DNA from: Chara braunii
Lineage: Eukaryota > Streptophyta > Charophyceae > Charales > Characeae
Length of the DNA: 42,764 bases
Assembly (NCBI GenBank): GCA_003427395.1
Contig: BFEA01000647.1
Coordinates: 75,298-118,061, forward strand
Direction of reading: 5' to 3'
Numbering within the stretch: position 1 is the stretch's first letter; every line of letters starts with the position of its first letter. Under the pieces are notes generated by a model. It did no database searches. It was given only the letters and a program-made list of their open reading frames with translations, and had not been told where the DNA came from. Position numbers and translations under genes: made by a program. Shown one piece after another: positions 1-10,640 of the stretch.

Positions 1-16
1 AGTCCCGCCAGTGTAA

Positions 17-853
17 TCATCGTCCAGGCGTAGCATGCGGCAGCTCGTAGCCGCGTTGCGAGGCAGCGGTTGTCGACTTGATAATGTCACTTACACACTG
101 TTGCGCGCCATTGACCGATTTGATCATCCCACTGACACGGCCGAGAGTCTTGGCCTTCGATACCTTCAAATCGGTAGCCGACGGCTCCAGCGAAGGTCGA
201 AGAGGCGACATCAGCGGGCGGTCCATCTTGTGACCTCCCGACAAAATCAATTCCTTCTCTAGATGCGAACTATAGTGTTCAAACACTCCCGTGGTCACGT
301 GCAGTCGAAAATCCAAACGGAACAGAAACTCCAGTTCCAACCGATTCATCTCCGCCGTGGTGACTCCGCCTACCTTGGCGTAGTAGCCGTTGTTGAAGTA
401 CACGTCGTCGAGGAACTTGGCGGCGACCATGACAGCAGTGACGAGAAGGCGGTGAACGTTCAGGGAAGTGATGGGAAGCTCTGGTTGGCGCTGAATCAAT
501 CGGTCGATGTAGACGTAAGCCACGACGAAACAAGCCGGAGAACAATTAGCATACTTGAAGATTCGTTCCAAGTACTTGTCGATGGTGATGGATGGGGCAC
601 GAAGGCCGTGAAAGACGGTCAATTTGCCGCGACAAGGGGATGCGTAGGGCGTGGTGGCAGTGGTCATCACGTGTCTCTCATTGCGCGCGACCAGCCGCTC
701 CAGCAATGTGGCCAGTACAGAAAGGACACGTGGCCGTTCTACCATCGACGATTCCGAGTCGATCTCCAATATCACGCATGGATCCCGCCGACTCCCGCCA
801 TCGGAGAAGATGGATTTCTTTGCCATTCCCACAACGTAATCCGTACCGCCCAT
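17..853 (-). CDS. P/U-type cyclin (Pho80-like), single exon
   Basis: Predicted 278-residue cyclin of the plant P/U family, whose members resemble yeast Pho80 and bind CDKA-type kinases. The cyclin box spans about residues 40-195. Seen directly: [20 protein letters not shown] (87-106), [16 protein letters not shown] (109-124), [19 protein letters not shown] (132-150) and [17 protein letters not shown] (157-173), which are the family signature. The reading frame is open upstream to 997, but residues before the ATG at 851-853 are compositionally biased and look like leader. I chose that ATG because it has G at -3 and G at +4; an alternative in-frame ATG lies at 824-826. The stop is TGA at 17-19. 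The C-terminal tail of about 75 residues is longer than in most land-plant relatives, which are usually 200-230 residues. Family relatives often carry an intron; none is visible here. The exact U/P subclass cannot be fixed from sequence alone. Confidence 0.9.
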   Translation of the reverse strand: MGGTDYVVGMAKKSIFSDGGSRRDPCVILEIDSESSMVERPRVLSVLATLLERLVARNERHVMTTATTPYASPCRGKLTVFHGLRAPSITIDKYLERIFKYANCSPACFVVAYVYIDRLIQRQPELPITSLNVHRLLVTAVMVAAKFLDDVYFNNGYYAKVGGVTTAEMNRLELEFLFRLDFRLHVTTGVFEHYSSHLEKELILSGGHKMDRPLMSPLRPSLEPSATDLKVSKAKTLGRVSGMIKSVNGAQQCVSDIIKSTTAASQRGYELPHATPGR

Positions 854-1240
854 AGCCGCCTCCGCGTCTCTGCTTCTACCACAGTCTTCTTCTTCTCGTT
901 GAACCGGTCCTCCTTCCTCCTTCCTCCCTCTCCCACTCCTCCCCTCCCGCGGCGTCCCCCCCCTTGCGCCCGCCCCCCCCCACATACACACGCACACACC
1001 GTACCCGATAATCCAAAAAAAGCCCCCTTTCGTTTTCCGCTGCTTCGTCTTCCACGTCTTCCACGTTCCCCGCCTCTCGCTCTCGACTAGAATATCCCCG
1101 TTGTTCTTTTCCGATTAACCCCGCCCACGTACGTGGCCAAGATGTCCGGCCACATGCACAAGACACCTCCTCTCCCCGCCGGTCGATCGCCCTCCTGCCC
1201 CACTCGGTCGCTCGCGCTCTCGCAGGCTATGGCGCGTAAG
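854..1240 (-). promoter_or_regulatory. Probable 5' leader and promoter-proximal region of the cyclin gene
   Basis: On the minus strand this stretch precedes the cyclin ATG. The part next to the gene (about 880-1110) is strongly purine-biased on the coding strand, as in many leaders. At 1125-1136 there is a perfect 12-bp palindrome, CCACGTACGTGG, with two ACGT cores of the kind bound by plant bZIP and bHLH factors. No clear TATA box is seen at a convincing distance. The regulatory role is inferred from position and motif only. Confidence 0.4.
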
Positions 1241-1269
1241 CTATGGGTGAACGCACGCCGGGGAGAACG

Positions 1270-1293
1270 AGGGGGAGGGGGAGGGGGAGGGGA
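1270..1293. repeat. (GGGGGA)n microsatellite
   Basis: A short G-rich hexanucleotide run of about four units lies upstream of the cyclin gene. Such G runs could form a quadruplex; nothing shows that this one does. Confidence 0.8.
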
Positions 1294-1299
1294 TTGGTC

Positions 1300-1840
1300 T
1301 TGATACTTGAAAAGGATTTAGTAAACTCAAACGGTATATCGGCAGCGACCCCGACCGTCTCAGCGGCGACGAACACGCGGTACTTACGACACGCTACGCG
1401 GCAGTTCCAATTCCACAGAAGAGGGTATAGATGGACGTGGGTGTAAACGGACGAGGGTATACATGCAAAAAGGGGAGAGGAAGGATGTATATCGGCAGAA
1501 ATGACTGTGGTCAGTGTTTGATCCTACTCTTCCGTGACCCCGATTCACCCAGCGGAGAAGGACACGTGGCACTTCCACAGAGGACCCCGGCTCCCTCCCG
1601 CTATCATCACCGACAAAAAAACTGATAGATAGCTAATCCCTCCGGATATCATCACCGAAGCAAAAAGTAATGACCGATAATCTCGCCCTGTAATGATCAT
1701 CACCCCCGATAATGGGGGACTTAATTTGTATATACGCCCCCGTCTTGTCGCCACTCTCTCGATCACAGTCCCGCGGGTCGGTGCTCCTCTCCTCCTCTGG
1801 CAATCGTCACGGAAAAAGAAAAGGACATCGATCGATCGAT
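1300..1840. other. No gene recognised
   Basis: Only short open frames with no recognisable domain occur here. Short motifs of the type ATCATCACCGA recur between about 1600 and 1720, suggesting decayed repeat sequence. Confidence 0.5.
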
Positions 1841-1844
1841 TGGG

Positions 1845-1894
1845 GTATATATATCTATATATATGTATATAGATAGATAGATAGATAGATAAAT

Positions 1895-1935
<41 letters not shown>

Positions 1936-1945
1936 CTACATAGAT
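1845..1945. repeat. AT then (GATA)n microsatellite
   Basis: An alternating TA stretch at about 1847-1866 runs into an imperfect GATA array broken once near 1891. The minus-strand frame across it encodes only a YLSI repeat and is not a gene. Confidence 0.9.
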
Positions 1946-2122
1946 GATAGAAGGCGTTAAAAATTTTATGAGTCGATTAGTTGATGCATAGGTAGGGTAA
2001 AGGTGTGTCCAACTCAGTAAGGCTGGTGGATGCTGGACAGAAAAACAGACGTGCTGATGTTCATCACAGGAAAAAGAGTTCGTCGATCGATCGAGAAAGA
2101 TAGGAATCCGTTCCAGCAACCA

Positions 2123-2170
2123 ATCAATCAATCAATCAATCAACCAGTCAAAAACCAATCAATCAACCAA
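2123..2170. repeat. (CAAT)n microsatellite
   Basis: Imperfect CAAT tetranucleotide units with CAAC variants, preceded by the unique sequence of the 2030-2120 region. Confidence 0.8.
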
Positions 2171-2670
2171 TCGCTTGTCGCCTTTGCTGATATCACCACC
2201 GTTCGAGGTCGCCACTGAGGTTCCAGCGCTCAGTTACGCCTGCAAATACCGTACAGATCTTAATGTTACTTCCACGTCAGCTTCTTCTCCGCCTCTCTCC
2301 CTAAACCTCCTGCTGCTCCTCCTCCTTTCCCTCCCTCTAGCATGCCTTTCCTCGCTGCTGCACCCTTCCTCTCTTCAATGCTCGGGAAGAACATCAGTGA
2401 TGATATCTCCACTACATTCGTGCGAGACGGCGTCGCGGGCTGACGTGATGACAATCCCAATCAGAAGTCCAACCCCTGGCTCCCTCTGACAGGATGATGT
2501 CTACTCCACTCTTCCTTCCTCTCTCTCCTCCCTCCCCCCCCCACCCTCTAGTCGCCAAGAGTATTATTATGCTCCCCTGTCCAAACCCTGCACGCTTGAC
2601 GTGCATTCCCTTCAAATCGCGCAAATCCGAATTTGGCTTCGTCTTGAAGCAGGCAGCAGCAATCCCACAC
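2171..2670. other. No gene recognised, pyrimidine-rich
   Basis: CT-rich blocks at about 2285-2340 and 2505-2550 keep several frames open by composition. No domain is recognisable. Confidence 0.4.
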
Positions 2671-2677
2671 TCTTTAG

Positions 2678-2936
2678 GAGGAGGAGGAGGAGGAGGAGGA
2701 GGAGGAGGAAGAAGATGTAATGCTCTGGGAGGAGGAGGAAGAAGAAGAAGAAGAAGACGTAATGCTCTAGGAGGAGGAGGTGGAGAAATAAAACGAAGAA
2801 GAAGAAGAAGAAGAAAAGGAGAGCGAAGAGAAGTGGCTATCGATCGATGATGGCGGATATCAAGGACGGAGTGGGAAAGAAAGGGAGAGACGAAGGAGGA
2901 GGAGGAGGAGGAGGAGGAGGAGGAGGAGGAGGTGGT
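2678..2936. repeat. (GGA)n / (GAA)n trinucleotide arrays
   Basis: Three purine arrays: GGA-rich at 2678-2710, mixed GGA and GAA at 2728-2816, and GGA at 2896-2934. An ATCGATCGAT run at about 2839-2848 separates them. The open frames are polyglycine or polyproline products of the repeat. Confidence 0.9.
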
Positions 2937-3363
2937 AAGAGTAGCAGTAGCTCAGAAGCCACGAGCTCTGGTTTCACATGAGCTATGGTGGTGAGCACAT
3001 CAAGGAGAGAGAGAGAGACTGTACACATTGGCAGAGAGGTGGGTAGGAGAAAGAGGAAGAAGATGGGCTTGCCGCCGCCGTCCTTTGTGTCCTCGGAGGC
3101 AGCTGCTGTTGTAGGAGAAGCGCTCACCCCGCGACGAAATGCGCGATTCCAAAGAAGCCAGCCAGGCAAATGGCTTTCCCGCCAAAACCACGATAGAAGA
3201 AGAAACTGAGGCCATTGCACTTTGCCTCGCGCATCGATCTCTTCTCTCTAACTACTGTATTTGTTTGTCGGGCAAGCTTTTCGCGCACGCGCGCGCGTCT
3301 TCTCTCTTCCCCCTAATAAGGTGGGAGGCTTAGCCCTCACCTCACCTTCACCACCACCAACCA

Positions 3364-3365
<2 letters not shown>

Positions 3366-3411
<46 letters not shown>
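3366..3411. repeat. (CT)n microsatellite
   Basis: Uninterrupted dinucleotide array of about 23 units. Confidence 0.95.
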
Positions 3412-3414
<3 letters not shown>

Positions 3415-3597
3415 TGACTGAGAGGGAGCCACCTTTGGCTTCCTCCGTCCATGCTATATTTCTTCTGAGGAAAAATCCTGTGCTGCTCAGTTTTCTATCT
3501 CGTTCTTGTTTCCCGCGCGCCGGAGTCGAGAATCGAATCGGGGCCAGAAGTCCCGCCCAGTGTTATTTATGTCGGGCGAGGGAAAAGGGGTGGGCGG

Positions 3598-3705
3598 ACA
3601 GGTGTAGGCAGAGTAGAGCGAGAGAAGAGAGGGAGGGAGGGAGGGCGGGGGGGGGGGGGGGAAGGGGGGGGGGGCCAGGGGGGACAGGTAGGTAGGCAGA
3701 GAGAG
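3598..3705. repeat. Purine-rich, G-run low-complexity tract
   Basis: GAGGGAGG-type units are followed by long G homopolymers at about 3648-3660 and 3665-3673. Such tracts are assembly-sensitive, so exact lengths are uncertain. Confidence 0.8.
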
Positions 3706-3804
3706 AGAAGAAGGTGGGATGCGAGCGAGGGGGAATAGAGTAGAGTAGAGCGGGAAAGTCGTGAGGCGTGAGGCATGAGGCGGGAGAGGGTCCCTCTGCC
3801 TACA

Positions 3805-3870
3805 AGGATGCATGTATTTGGCTGGATGTACGTCCAGATTGCGTCTAGAAGGATGCCTTTCTGTCCTACT
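3805..3870. repeat. Dispersed repeat, copy 1
   Basis: A segment beginning GATGCATGTATTTGGCTGGA and containing CAGATTGCG recurs in the same orientation at about 4650-4715 with scattered mismatches. The pair lies about 850 bp apart. Element class is unknown. Confidence 0.6.
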
Positions 3871-4649
3871 GAGAAACGAAAACAAACGCCCGCGACGTTG
3901 CTGACACAGACACAAAATTCGGCGTCAGAGAACAGACACGGACACGACCACTGACGTGACACCCAGCAATATAGCACATAGAAGTCGGACCCCACAAAAA
4001 GGGGTCTCATGTGTAATTTATTTAATTGCGGGAGGGGGTCATTTTGTTTTTTGTTTTGTCCCACCGAACTCAGGGCCGACTACCACAACACTTAGGAGGA
4101 CGTCATTACGGTCAGATACGTCCATTCTCGTCAGTCAGATAGTCCAGAAGTAGTAGGAAGTCCTACGGTCGGTCGTCTGGCCTCAACTTTTTCCGCACGC
4201 AGGCCGTCGAGTGGCAAAATCTACGTCCAGAGTGGCACACCCAGCTTAGCTCTGGACGGATGTAAGGGGTCAGGCCCCAGCAGCGCTATGTTCATGCTTG
4301 GAAAGAATGTTCGTAGACGCGGCTGTGTCCAGGTTCGTGGATTCTATGGATGAACGGTGGGACCTGGCCCTACCTGAAGTGGATATGCATCCACTGCTTA
4401 CGGAATGAAGTGAAGTGGAGCACACTCCCTATAAGAGTAGGAGGGGTCTCGCGCCACTGCGCGCCACTGCTCGCCAATACAATATTTTTCTGAAAACTGG
4501 CGAGTATCTTTCCGCGTTTAATGGAACTGTACATCTGCCACTTTTTTTTGGCCCATTTTTTTTTTTCAGTACACCCGCCACTTTCCATTGTCACATTTTC
4601 GAGGAGTACGGGTAGTGGCGGTGCAGCGGCAGGTTCCGCGGACTTTCCT

Positions 4650-4715
4650 CGATGCATGTATTTGGCTGGATTTACGCTCAGATTGCGACTAAAACGGATT
4701 CCATTCTGTCCTACC
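4650..4715. repeat. Dispersed repeat, copy 2
   Basis: Partner of the segment at 3805-3870. Both end near a TTCTGTCCTAC motif. Confidence 0.6.
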
Positions 4716-4796
4716 ACATACCACAGTAGCTTGTGTGCGAGAGCATGCTCCAGATTCAGAATATGCTTGGCGGGCTCCGCGGACCTTCGTGCCCCG

Positions 4797-4869
4797 CTCG
4801 GCCGCCCATGCCGCGCATGCCGCCCATCCCGCCCACAGACATCGCTCATCACGCCCGTACCGTCCATAA

Positions 4870-4901
<32 letters not shown>

Positions 4902-4922
4902 ATGCCGCCCATGCCGACCGGC
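4797..4922. repeat. 9-bp tandem repeat (CCCATGCCG)n
   Basis: Imperfect nonamer array with units CCCATGCCG and CCGATGCCG, cleanest at 4868-4920. The 9-bp period keeps frames open on both strands and produces spurious MPP or GRHGRH peptides. Confidence 0.85.
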
Positions 4923-4989
4923 ACTAAACGACAGACGTGACACTCGCGCCACCGCAACACCCGCTGCAAGTACGTAGTCGTTCCATCAC

Positions 4990-5330
4990 TGAAAACTGAA
5001 AAAAGGACCGTAAAACAAAAAACAAAAAAAAAAGAAGGACCGTAGATTTTCGCAAATTGATTGACGGCGAGAAATTTCTCTTTTCTTTCTTTTTTTCTTT
5101 CTTTCTCTTGTCGATTTTCTTTTTTTTTCTTTTTCTGTTTCTGTGGACGGTGGAGATTCTTTTCCTTTCTTTCTTTTTTTTTTCGTTCGTTGTTTTTTGG
5201 GGGGGGGTGCAGACGGTAGAGATGCTACGGCCTGAACGCAAAGGGAAGAGGAAAACAAAACGTTCGCCGGTGTGGAACGCCGCAGTGAAAGGGAACGACA
5301 CAAAAAAAAAAGAAAAAAAAAAAGAAAGGG
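4990..5330. repeat. Poly-A/T-rich low-complexity tract
   Basis: T-rich on the plus strand from 5078 to 5200, with A-rich stretches at 5015-5035 and 5300-5328. No coding signal beyond composition. Confidence 0.7.
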
Positions 5331-5504
5331 AACGACACCCTACAGCAGGAGCGTCGCACAAGCGAACGTCCGCGATCTGCCGGCCTACTACTGCTGCTGG
5401 TTCAGTTCGCTCGGCTGACGGCGTGTACTCACAACCGAGCTGCTGTATGTTCAATGTATGTGACGGCGTTTACGGCCGGCCGTGGATGCATCTGACCGCA
5501 GTTA

Positions 5505-5615
5505 CGTTCATAAATAAGTCCCGGTGTGAGCATGCCCTGAGTGTGGAACCAGCGGCCCAGATTCAGGCGTTCAATCCAGTCCCCTCTTTGCTAGTGGGAC
5601 CTCGCCCCCGGTTTA
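5505..5615. mobile_element. Fragment of a foldback MITE
   Basis: Contains ATAAGTCCCGG on the left and CCCAGATTCAGG followed by GCTAGTGGGACCTCGCCC on the right. The right part matches the terminal region of the elements at 16226, 21475 and 29214. The left arm is degraded, so only a remnant is claimed. Confidence 0.5.
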
Positions 5616-5685
5616 GTGGGGGGTTGTAGCCGTCAGAAGTGTCGTTTTCTCGCAGAAAGCATCGGAAGGGGGCTGCTTGCCATGC

Positions 5686-5725
5686 GACAAGATGGCCGAG
5701 CGGTCTAAGGCGCCAGTTTCAGGTA

Positions 5726-5757
<32 letters not shown>

Positions 5758-5765
5758 TCTTGTCA
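5686..5765 (+). tRNA. tRNA-Leu (anticodon CAG)
   Basis: The cloverleaf can be folded by eye. The seven-pair acceptor stem (5686-5692 with 5758-5764) is perfect and the discriminator base is A at 5765. The anticodon stem CCAGT/ACTGG encloses loop TTCAGGT, giving anticodon CAG. A long variable arm (5730-5740) marks a class II tRNA, as expected for leucine. The T stem GTGGG/CCCAC is perfect. Box A TGGCCGAGCGG (5693-5703) and box B GGTTCAAATCC (5744-5754) match the pol III consensus exactly. There is no intron. The terminal CCA is not encoded, as usual in eukaryotic nuclei. A T-run lies downstream at about 5820. Unlike the SINE heads elsewhere in the window, all stems are intact, so this is probably functional. 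Confidence 0.95.
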
Positions 5766-5794
5766 CAAGCGAGTATGTATGTTGAAGCTTCACA

Positions 5795-5960
5795 GTATGG
5801 GATTCCTCCAATCACAAATGTTTTTACCTTTTCGTATAGCTTTTTTTTAATTCCCCTCCCTTCGCATTCCAATTACCAGGGGCCTACCACCAACCACAAA
5901 AGTTTTTACCTTCTCGTATAGCTTTTTGTATTTCCCCCACCTACCACCAACCACTGCGCT
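5795..5960. repeat. Dispersed repeat with CTTCGCATTCCAATTACC motif
   Basis: Two ACCTTNTCGTATAGC segments (about 5823 and 5907) flank a TTCGCATTCCAATTACCAGG block. Related blocks occur at about 7985-8125, 8970-9020 and 9375-9440. This is a dispersed family of unknown class, possibly the 3' region of a retroelement. Confidence 0.55.
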
Positions 5961-6296
5961 AGCGCTGTGCTGCGTTGCACCTGGCCCTTAATTTTTAACA
6001 CCACGGGCGCCTGGAGTATCATGAGCAGGGCAACGCCCCTGCGCTTGAACACCGCCGTTGCATCCCGCCTGTGTGGTCCTTCCTCCTTGCCAAGCTGGCA
6101 AGCATGGGTGACTCCCTTCCCACACCTCCCTTGTATCGGAATTGCAACCAGGTCAGGGCATTTGCCGCTGGTCTTAGATATCGAGCCTTCACGAGTATAC
6201 TGCTGTTGCGCCAGTCTTCGTTGGTGAGCGACGAGGGACAAGTTAATCTGCTGTTGGTGAAGGGGCCGTGTGACCTTTTGCAGCGGCGAGAACATA

Positions 6297-6704
6297 GGGC
6301 CTCGCCGCACCACTGTCGAAAATGCGATTTTCGACAGTTTCTCTTTGCCACACAGGCTGTCAAAGTCTGAGACGGGAAGAAAATTCTACAATTGTCAAAG
6401 ACTGTTCCTCGACACTGCCTGTCGAAAGTTGTTGAATCCCCAGCCTGCTACTTCCATGCTTTCAACAGTCCTCGGCTTCACCGTCGACTTCCGTTCGAAA
6501 TTTGGTGAGTGGGGTTAGGTCGGGATGGACTGATGCTTGTCGCACCCTCAGGCGCGTTCGTCTTTTTCCATCTTTCTTTCACAAGTGCGTGCACTCTACA
6601 GTGTTGTGTGGCGAAAGGGTGGCAAACTGTCGAATGGAGGCTATCGAATTTGTTCTGACAGCCGTCGAAGTTTTTTGCCTTTCGACTGTGGTGCGTCGAG
6701 GCCC
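6297..6704. mobile_element. MITE with GGGCCTCG termini and 3-bp TSD
   Basis: A 408-bp element. The left end GGGCCTCGCCGCACCAC and the right end GTGGTGCGTCGAGGCCC are inverted repeats that continue into GTCGAAA. Direct repeats ATA at 6294-6296 and 6705-6707 look like a 3-bp target duplication. A perfect 11-bp-arm hairpin sits at 6313-6337. It has no coding capacity. A related shorter element is at 12840-12993. Confidence 0.75.
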
Positions 6705-6839
6705 ATAGTCCTGACTGGCGGCCGGCATCATCCGAACTTTGCCACATGGAGCATTAAGATACAGCACTGAGACTTCGGCTTCTTCTACTGATCGATTTTT
6801 GCCAAGTGTTTATGGTTCTTCTGCAATATACTTGCATTC

Positions 6840-6840
<1 letters not shown>

Positions 6841-6927
<87 letters not shown>

Positions 6928-7076
6928 TCATGTGAGTGACTGCTCTTCCGAATCCTTATCAATGATTGGGTTTGTGAAATTGTTGTGGTTGTGAGTTCAT
7001 TTTTGTGCTTTGGTGGAGGTCGTTCAAAGTGGCGGGCCTGATGCTACCACCCACATTAGGTCGGCTTCTTTTGATG

Positions 7077-7129
<53 letters not shown>

Positions 7130-7165
7130 ACACACACACATCACACACACACACACACACACAAA

Positions 7166-7239
<74 letters not shown>

Positions 7240-7546
7240 CGACACTTTTATGAGGAGAGATTGATGATAAACCTATAGGGTTATTCTGTTGGTATCTCCG
7301 AGTCGTTAATTGTTTTGTTATTTCTTTGGAATTAATGGCTTAATTTGTGACAAGGTTGTAACGGATTTGGGTAAGGGCTCAATTCCACGTGATATTAGGG
7401 TGTGTGAGTGACTGCCCTTCCTTGTCAATGATTGGGTTTATGAAATTGTTTTGGTCGTGAGTTCATTTTTTGTGCTTTGGCGGAGGTCGTTCAAAGTGGC
7501 AGGCCTGATGCTACCGACCACATTAGGTCTGCCCTTTTGATGATCT

Positions 7547-7610
<64 letters not shown>

Positions 7611-7700
7611 CGACACTTTTATGAAAAGAGACTAATGGCAATTCTATAGGGTTATTCTGTCGGCATTTCGTTGATTGTTTTGTTAATTTTGCTTTGATGG
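6841..7700. repeat. Tandem duplication of a microsatellite-bearing unit
   Basis: Two copies of a roughly 460-bp unit, at about 6930-7397 and 7400-7700. Both contain ATGATTGGGTTT, CGTTCAAAGTGGC and AATCGACACTTTTATGA. Between unit halves lie (GA)n at 6841-6923, (CA)n at 7079-7162, (GA)n at 7168-7237 and (GA)n at 7549-7607. The second copy lacks the CA block, so CA and GA tracts changed length independently after duplication. Open frames here are polymers of the dinucleotides. Confidence 0.85.
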
Positions 7701-7829
7701 GATCGCTTTGATTTTGTGGATTTGTGCGAAGTGCTTATAATTCTTCAATAGTTGTATAGGTTAGGTTACTATCGGATGTTGCCTCTGATGTTAGAATACT
7801 TCGTAGAACTGGTGGAAGAGAGGAAGGAT

Positions 7830-7960
7830 TTTCGCCCTTCACATAGTCGTGGCATGAGCTTTGCCTGGCTGGAGAGCCTCGCTCAGCTCAGGGCTATGAC
7901 GACTTTTTGTAAGGGTCGCTGACCCCGTTTCCCGGTTTTATGTTAATAAAGATTGACTTT
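7830..7960 (+). mobile_element. SINE 3' fragment with shared tail
   Basis: Ends in GTAAGGGTCGCTGACCCCGT followed by an AT-rich TTAATAAA. The same tail, in slightly different forms, closes unrelated repeats at 31928-31970 and 34323-34353, and appears inverted at several other places. No tRNA-like head is recognisable here. Confidence 0.6.
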
Positions 7961-7984
7961 TCTTAAAAATAAAAAATAAAAATA

Positions 7985-8125
7985 AAATTTTTTTACCTTT
8001 TCGTATATATATATATATATATCGTCACAAACAGAACTATCCGGTAAACCGTAGGCAGAGAGAGAGAAGAGGACAACAAACGAGGGTTCCCCCCTTAGCA
8101 TTCCAATTACCAGGGTCCCACGTAC
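7985..8125. repeat. Dispersed repeat with CGTCACAAACAGAACT motif
   Basis: A TATATATA run is followed by CGTCACAAACAGAACT and a segment running to AGAGGACAACAAACGAGG. The same segment occurs three to four times within 20125-20455. Confidence 0.7.
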
Positions 8126-8204
8126 CATCTCGAAGTTAAGTTATATCAACCGTGTGACAACGTTTTATGCATTTTTTATGTAGTTGAATAAAAAAATTTG
8201 TATC

Positions 8205-8450
8205 TCCTATGTCCTTTTTTTTTTTTTTTTTTTTTTTTAGCCTATTTCTTTTTAACCGACATTTGGAAATAGCCAAAAAGGAACATGCAACGCTATACTT
8301 TCGGTGTAAAATACTTCTGACAATGCGGATCATGCATGGATAGTCAGAGGGTGCCCTCGCCACGAGGGAGAGCAAGTTGTTGAGTTATCTACCTTACCAT
8401 CAACAGGGTAGATTTCTCAACTTCCTGCGCTCCCCCATGGCACGTCTTCN

Positions 8451-8481
<31 letters not shown>

Positions 8482-8700
8482 TTCCTATTTCTTTTTAACC
8501 GACCTTTGGAAATAGCCAAAAAGCAAAATGGAAAGATATACTTTCCGTGTAAAATACTGCTGACAAAACGGGTCATGCATGGAAAGTCAGACCATGGCCT
8601 CGCCACGAGGGAGAGCAAGTTGTTGAGTTATCTACCTTACCATCAACAGGGTAGATTTCTCAACTTCCTGCGCTCCCCCATGGCACGTCTTCATGCCCAG
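8205..8700. repeat. Direct duplication of about 245 bp meeting at an N
   Basis: Copy 1 (about 8205-8449) and copy 2 (about 8451-8695) both begin with a T-run and share CTATTTCTTTTTAACCGAC and a long identical 3' part containing CCTCGCCACGAGGGAGAGC. The 5' parts differ at many positions and the 3' parts are nearly identical. The single N at 8450 lies at the junction. This could be a real tandem duplication or an unresolved join of two homologous reads. Confidence 0.8.
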
Positions 8701-8869
8701 AAAACTTCATGCATATCATTTTTATATGATGTAAAATAAAAAAGGAGACATGCCATAAATTAACCTAACCCCAAATATTATAAGCCAATAGATCTAGTGG
8801 GATTGGCGGCTCTCACATGTCACCCCCTGCCATTCGTGCTAAAAAACCCAATGTTGACATATCTCAAAA

Positions 8870-9450
8870 ACTTTGTTGGGACCAGGCCCCAGGGATCCGT
8901 AATGTACCAACGCAAATGCGTGTACCTATTTCCATAGTCTCTCTCCCCCCCCCCCCCCCCCTCCCCCCCCTTCGCAGTCCAATTACCGGACTGGAAAAAA
9001 CTTAGTATTGTTATTTATTGTCACTACCTCCTTATGTGAGGATTTTTTTTTTTCTTTTTTTTTAACATCCTATGTAGTTTTGCGATCCGGTGGTGGTAAG
9101 AGAACCAACGAGGTCGAGGCTTTACCAGTGGATGGCTCTGTTCCATTGGTGGGGCGCTGCACCTGCTGGGAACCAGGCCTGGCGTCCCATAAACATTAAA
9201 ATAACATGGTAAGAGAGTATTGGGATTCTACCTTGCTTCGCCCAAACTGCTGAAACTTTACTCGGAGCAGAGCCACAACATATAGGCTGACAGATAATAC
9301 TGTTATCTCGTATTACTTGGAGCAGAGCCATATGTCAGGATTATACCTATTCCATAGTGTTGTTCCCACCCTCCCACCCTTCGCATTCCAATTACCGGAC
9401 TTGAAAGAGGCCAATATTGCTATTTATTGTCACTAACTCCAATTAGCACT
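8870..9450. repeat. Pair of related dispersed repeats
   Basis: About 8930-9040 and 9340-9445 share CTATTTCCATAG-like sequence, a C-rich block, TTCGCA(G/T)TCCAATTACCGGA and ATTGTTATTTATTGTCACTA. Between them, 9120-9200 matches the minus strand of the SINE-type segment at 35395-35470 (CCATTGGTGGGG, CACCTGCTGG, then the shared tail). Confidence 0.6.
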
Positions 9451-10640
9451 GAGTATGGACAAAACCCATATTACCCATGCATCGAAAGGAGTACCTTTCC
9501 CTGACCATGACATCTTTCGAAGTATGTGGTGGCAACCTTACGACTCGATGAGCAGACGCTTCGCTGCTGAATCCCACAAAGGTGCGAAAGCACATAATAA
9601 TTTGTCTGCCTTTGCGGATACCGCTAAATACATCCAAAAACTTCAAATGTATAGAGTCTGACACCTGCTCAGTGCTGGAAGGTGAAAAGGAGAAGTAGGT
9701 CACACAATTTGCTGCCAAAATCAAACGTATGCCAGGATTGGGTAATTACATGCCTGCTGCCTTCCTTGGATGTGGTAGCCATCTCTCGTACTTGTTTCCA
9801 TTGTTTAGAAGACATTTGAACAAGAATATGTAGCGAGGGTGAATGTTTTCCAAAGGGAACTGCTTATTTCTAAAGGCTAGTTCTTCTCAAACCGCACCCT
9901 TCAAACAAAAGGTGTTTTTCGAGAAGCAGTCAATGCCCCAACTTTGAACCTCAAGTTTAATCACGTCCTAAAGGCTTTGCACCTCCAAATAACCAAGGCG
10001 TGGCCGGGTTGGATTTGGCCTGCTTGGGGGGGAGAGATTGTTTTGCCCAACAGGTTGAGCTACACCCTGGTGGTTCAAACCACCGAAAGCACATGTGATG
10101 CGCTAACTTCACACCCTGCATGGCGTTTCGTACCGAGGGACGCGCGATCAAAGTAATTGGGGGCGTGGTCGAGGATTTTAGGCAGGGATTGAATCACGCG
10201 GACGGAACGGGGGATTCTCGCTTCATTCCGAGGTTATTCCAAAAACTAAGGCCAACATAGGGACTCGATGGGGACTACAGGAGGATCCGAAGGGTAAACA
10301 GGGTCGACGTGCAGGGTACGAACGAAATTCCGTTGCATCGTGGCTAAGGAGTGAAGCGCGACTCTTTCGTCGTTTGACAAAAAAAAAAGGAAAAAGGAAG
10401 ACGCGGAATCTACTGCTTCTCGCGCGCTAGGTTCACACCAGCTTTACTGCACGGACCCAAGAGACAAGGAGTCTCTAAGCTTTTGAGTCGGATTCATCAA
10501 GTCCGCGCGGTTGGCTCGGAGCCGTCATCTGATTGGGCCAGGGCCGGGGGAACGTAGGTTCGAAAGCTCGCCGGTAGGGCGCCCGCACTGCGGGAGGGTT
10601 TTGGGAACCGGGCCGAGCCTTCGTACCCCGACACGAGCCG
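9450..10640. other. No gene recognised
   Basis: Mixed-composition DNA without a convincing long frame. A GGTGGTTCAAACCACC palindrome at about 10069-10084 and a TAGCTCAACC motif on the minus strand resemble a degraded tRNA-like head. GTAGGTTCGAAAGC at about 10554 resembles a box B. Neither is good enough to call. Confidence 0.4.

Noticed and set aside
263-1090. 275-residue plus-strand frame
   Set aside because: It is the antisense shadow of the cyclin gene and its leader; the opposite strand carries a clear conserved family signature.
2678-2936. Glycine-rich or proline-rich protein
   Set aside because: Purely a product of trinucleotide arrays; flanking residues show no conserved features.
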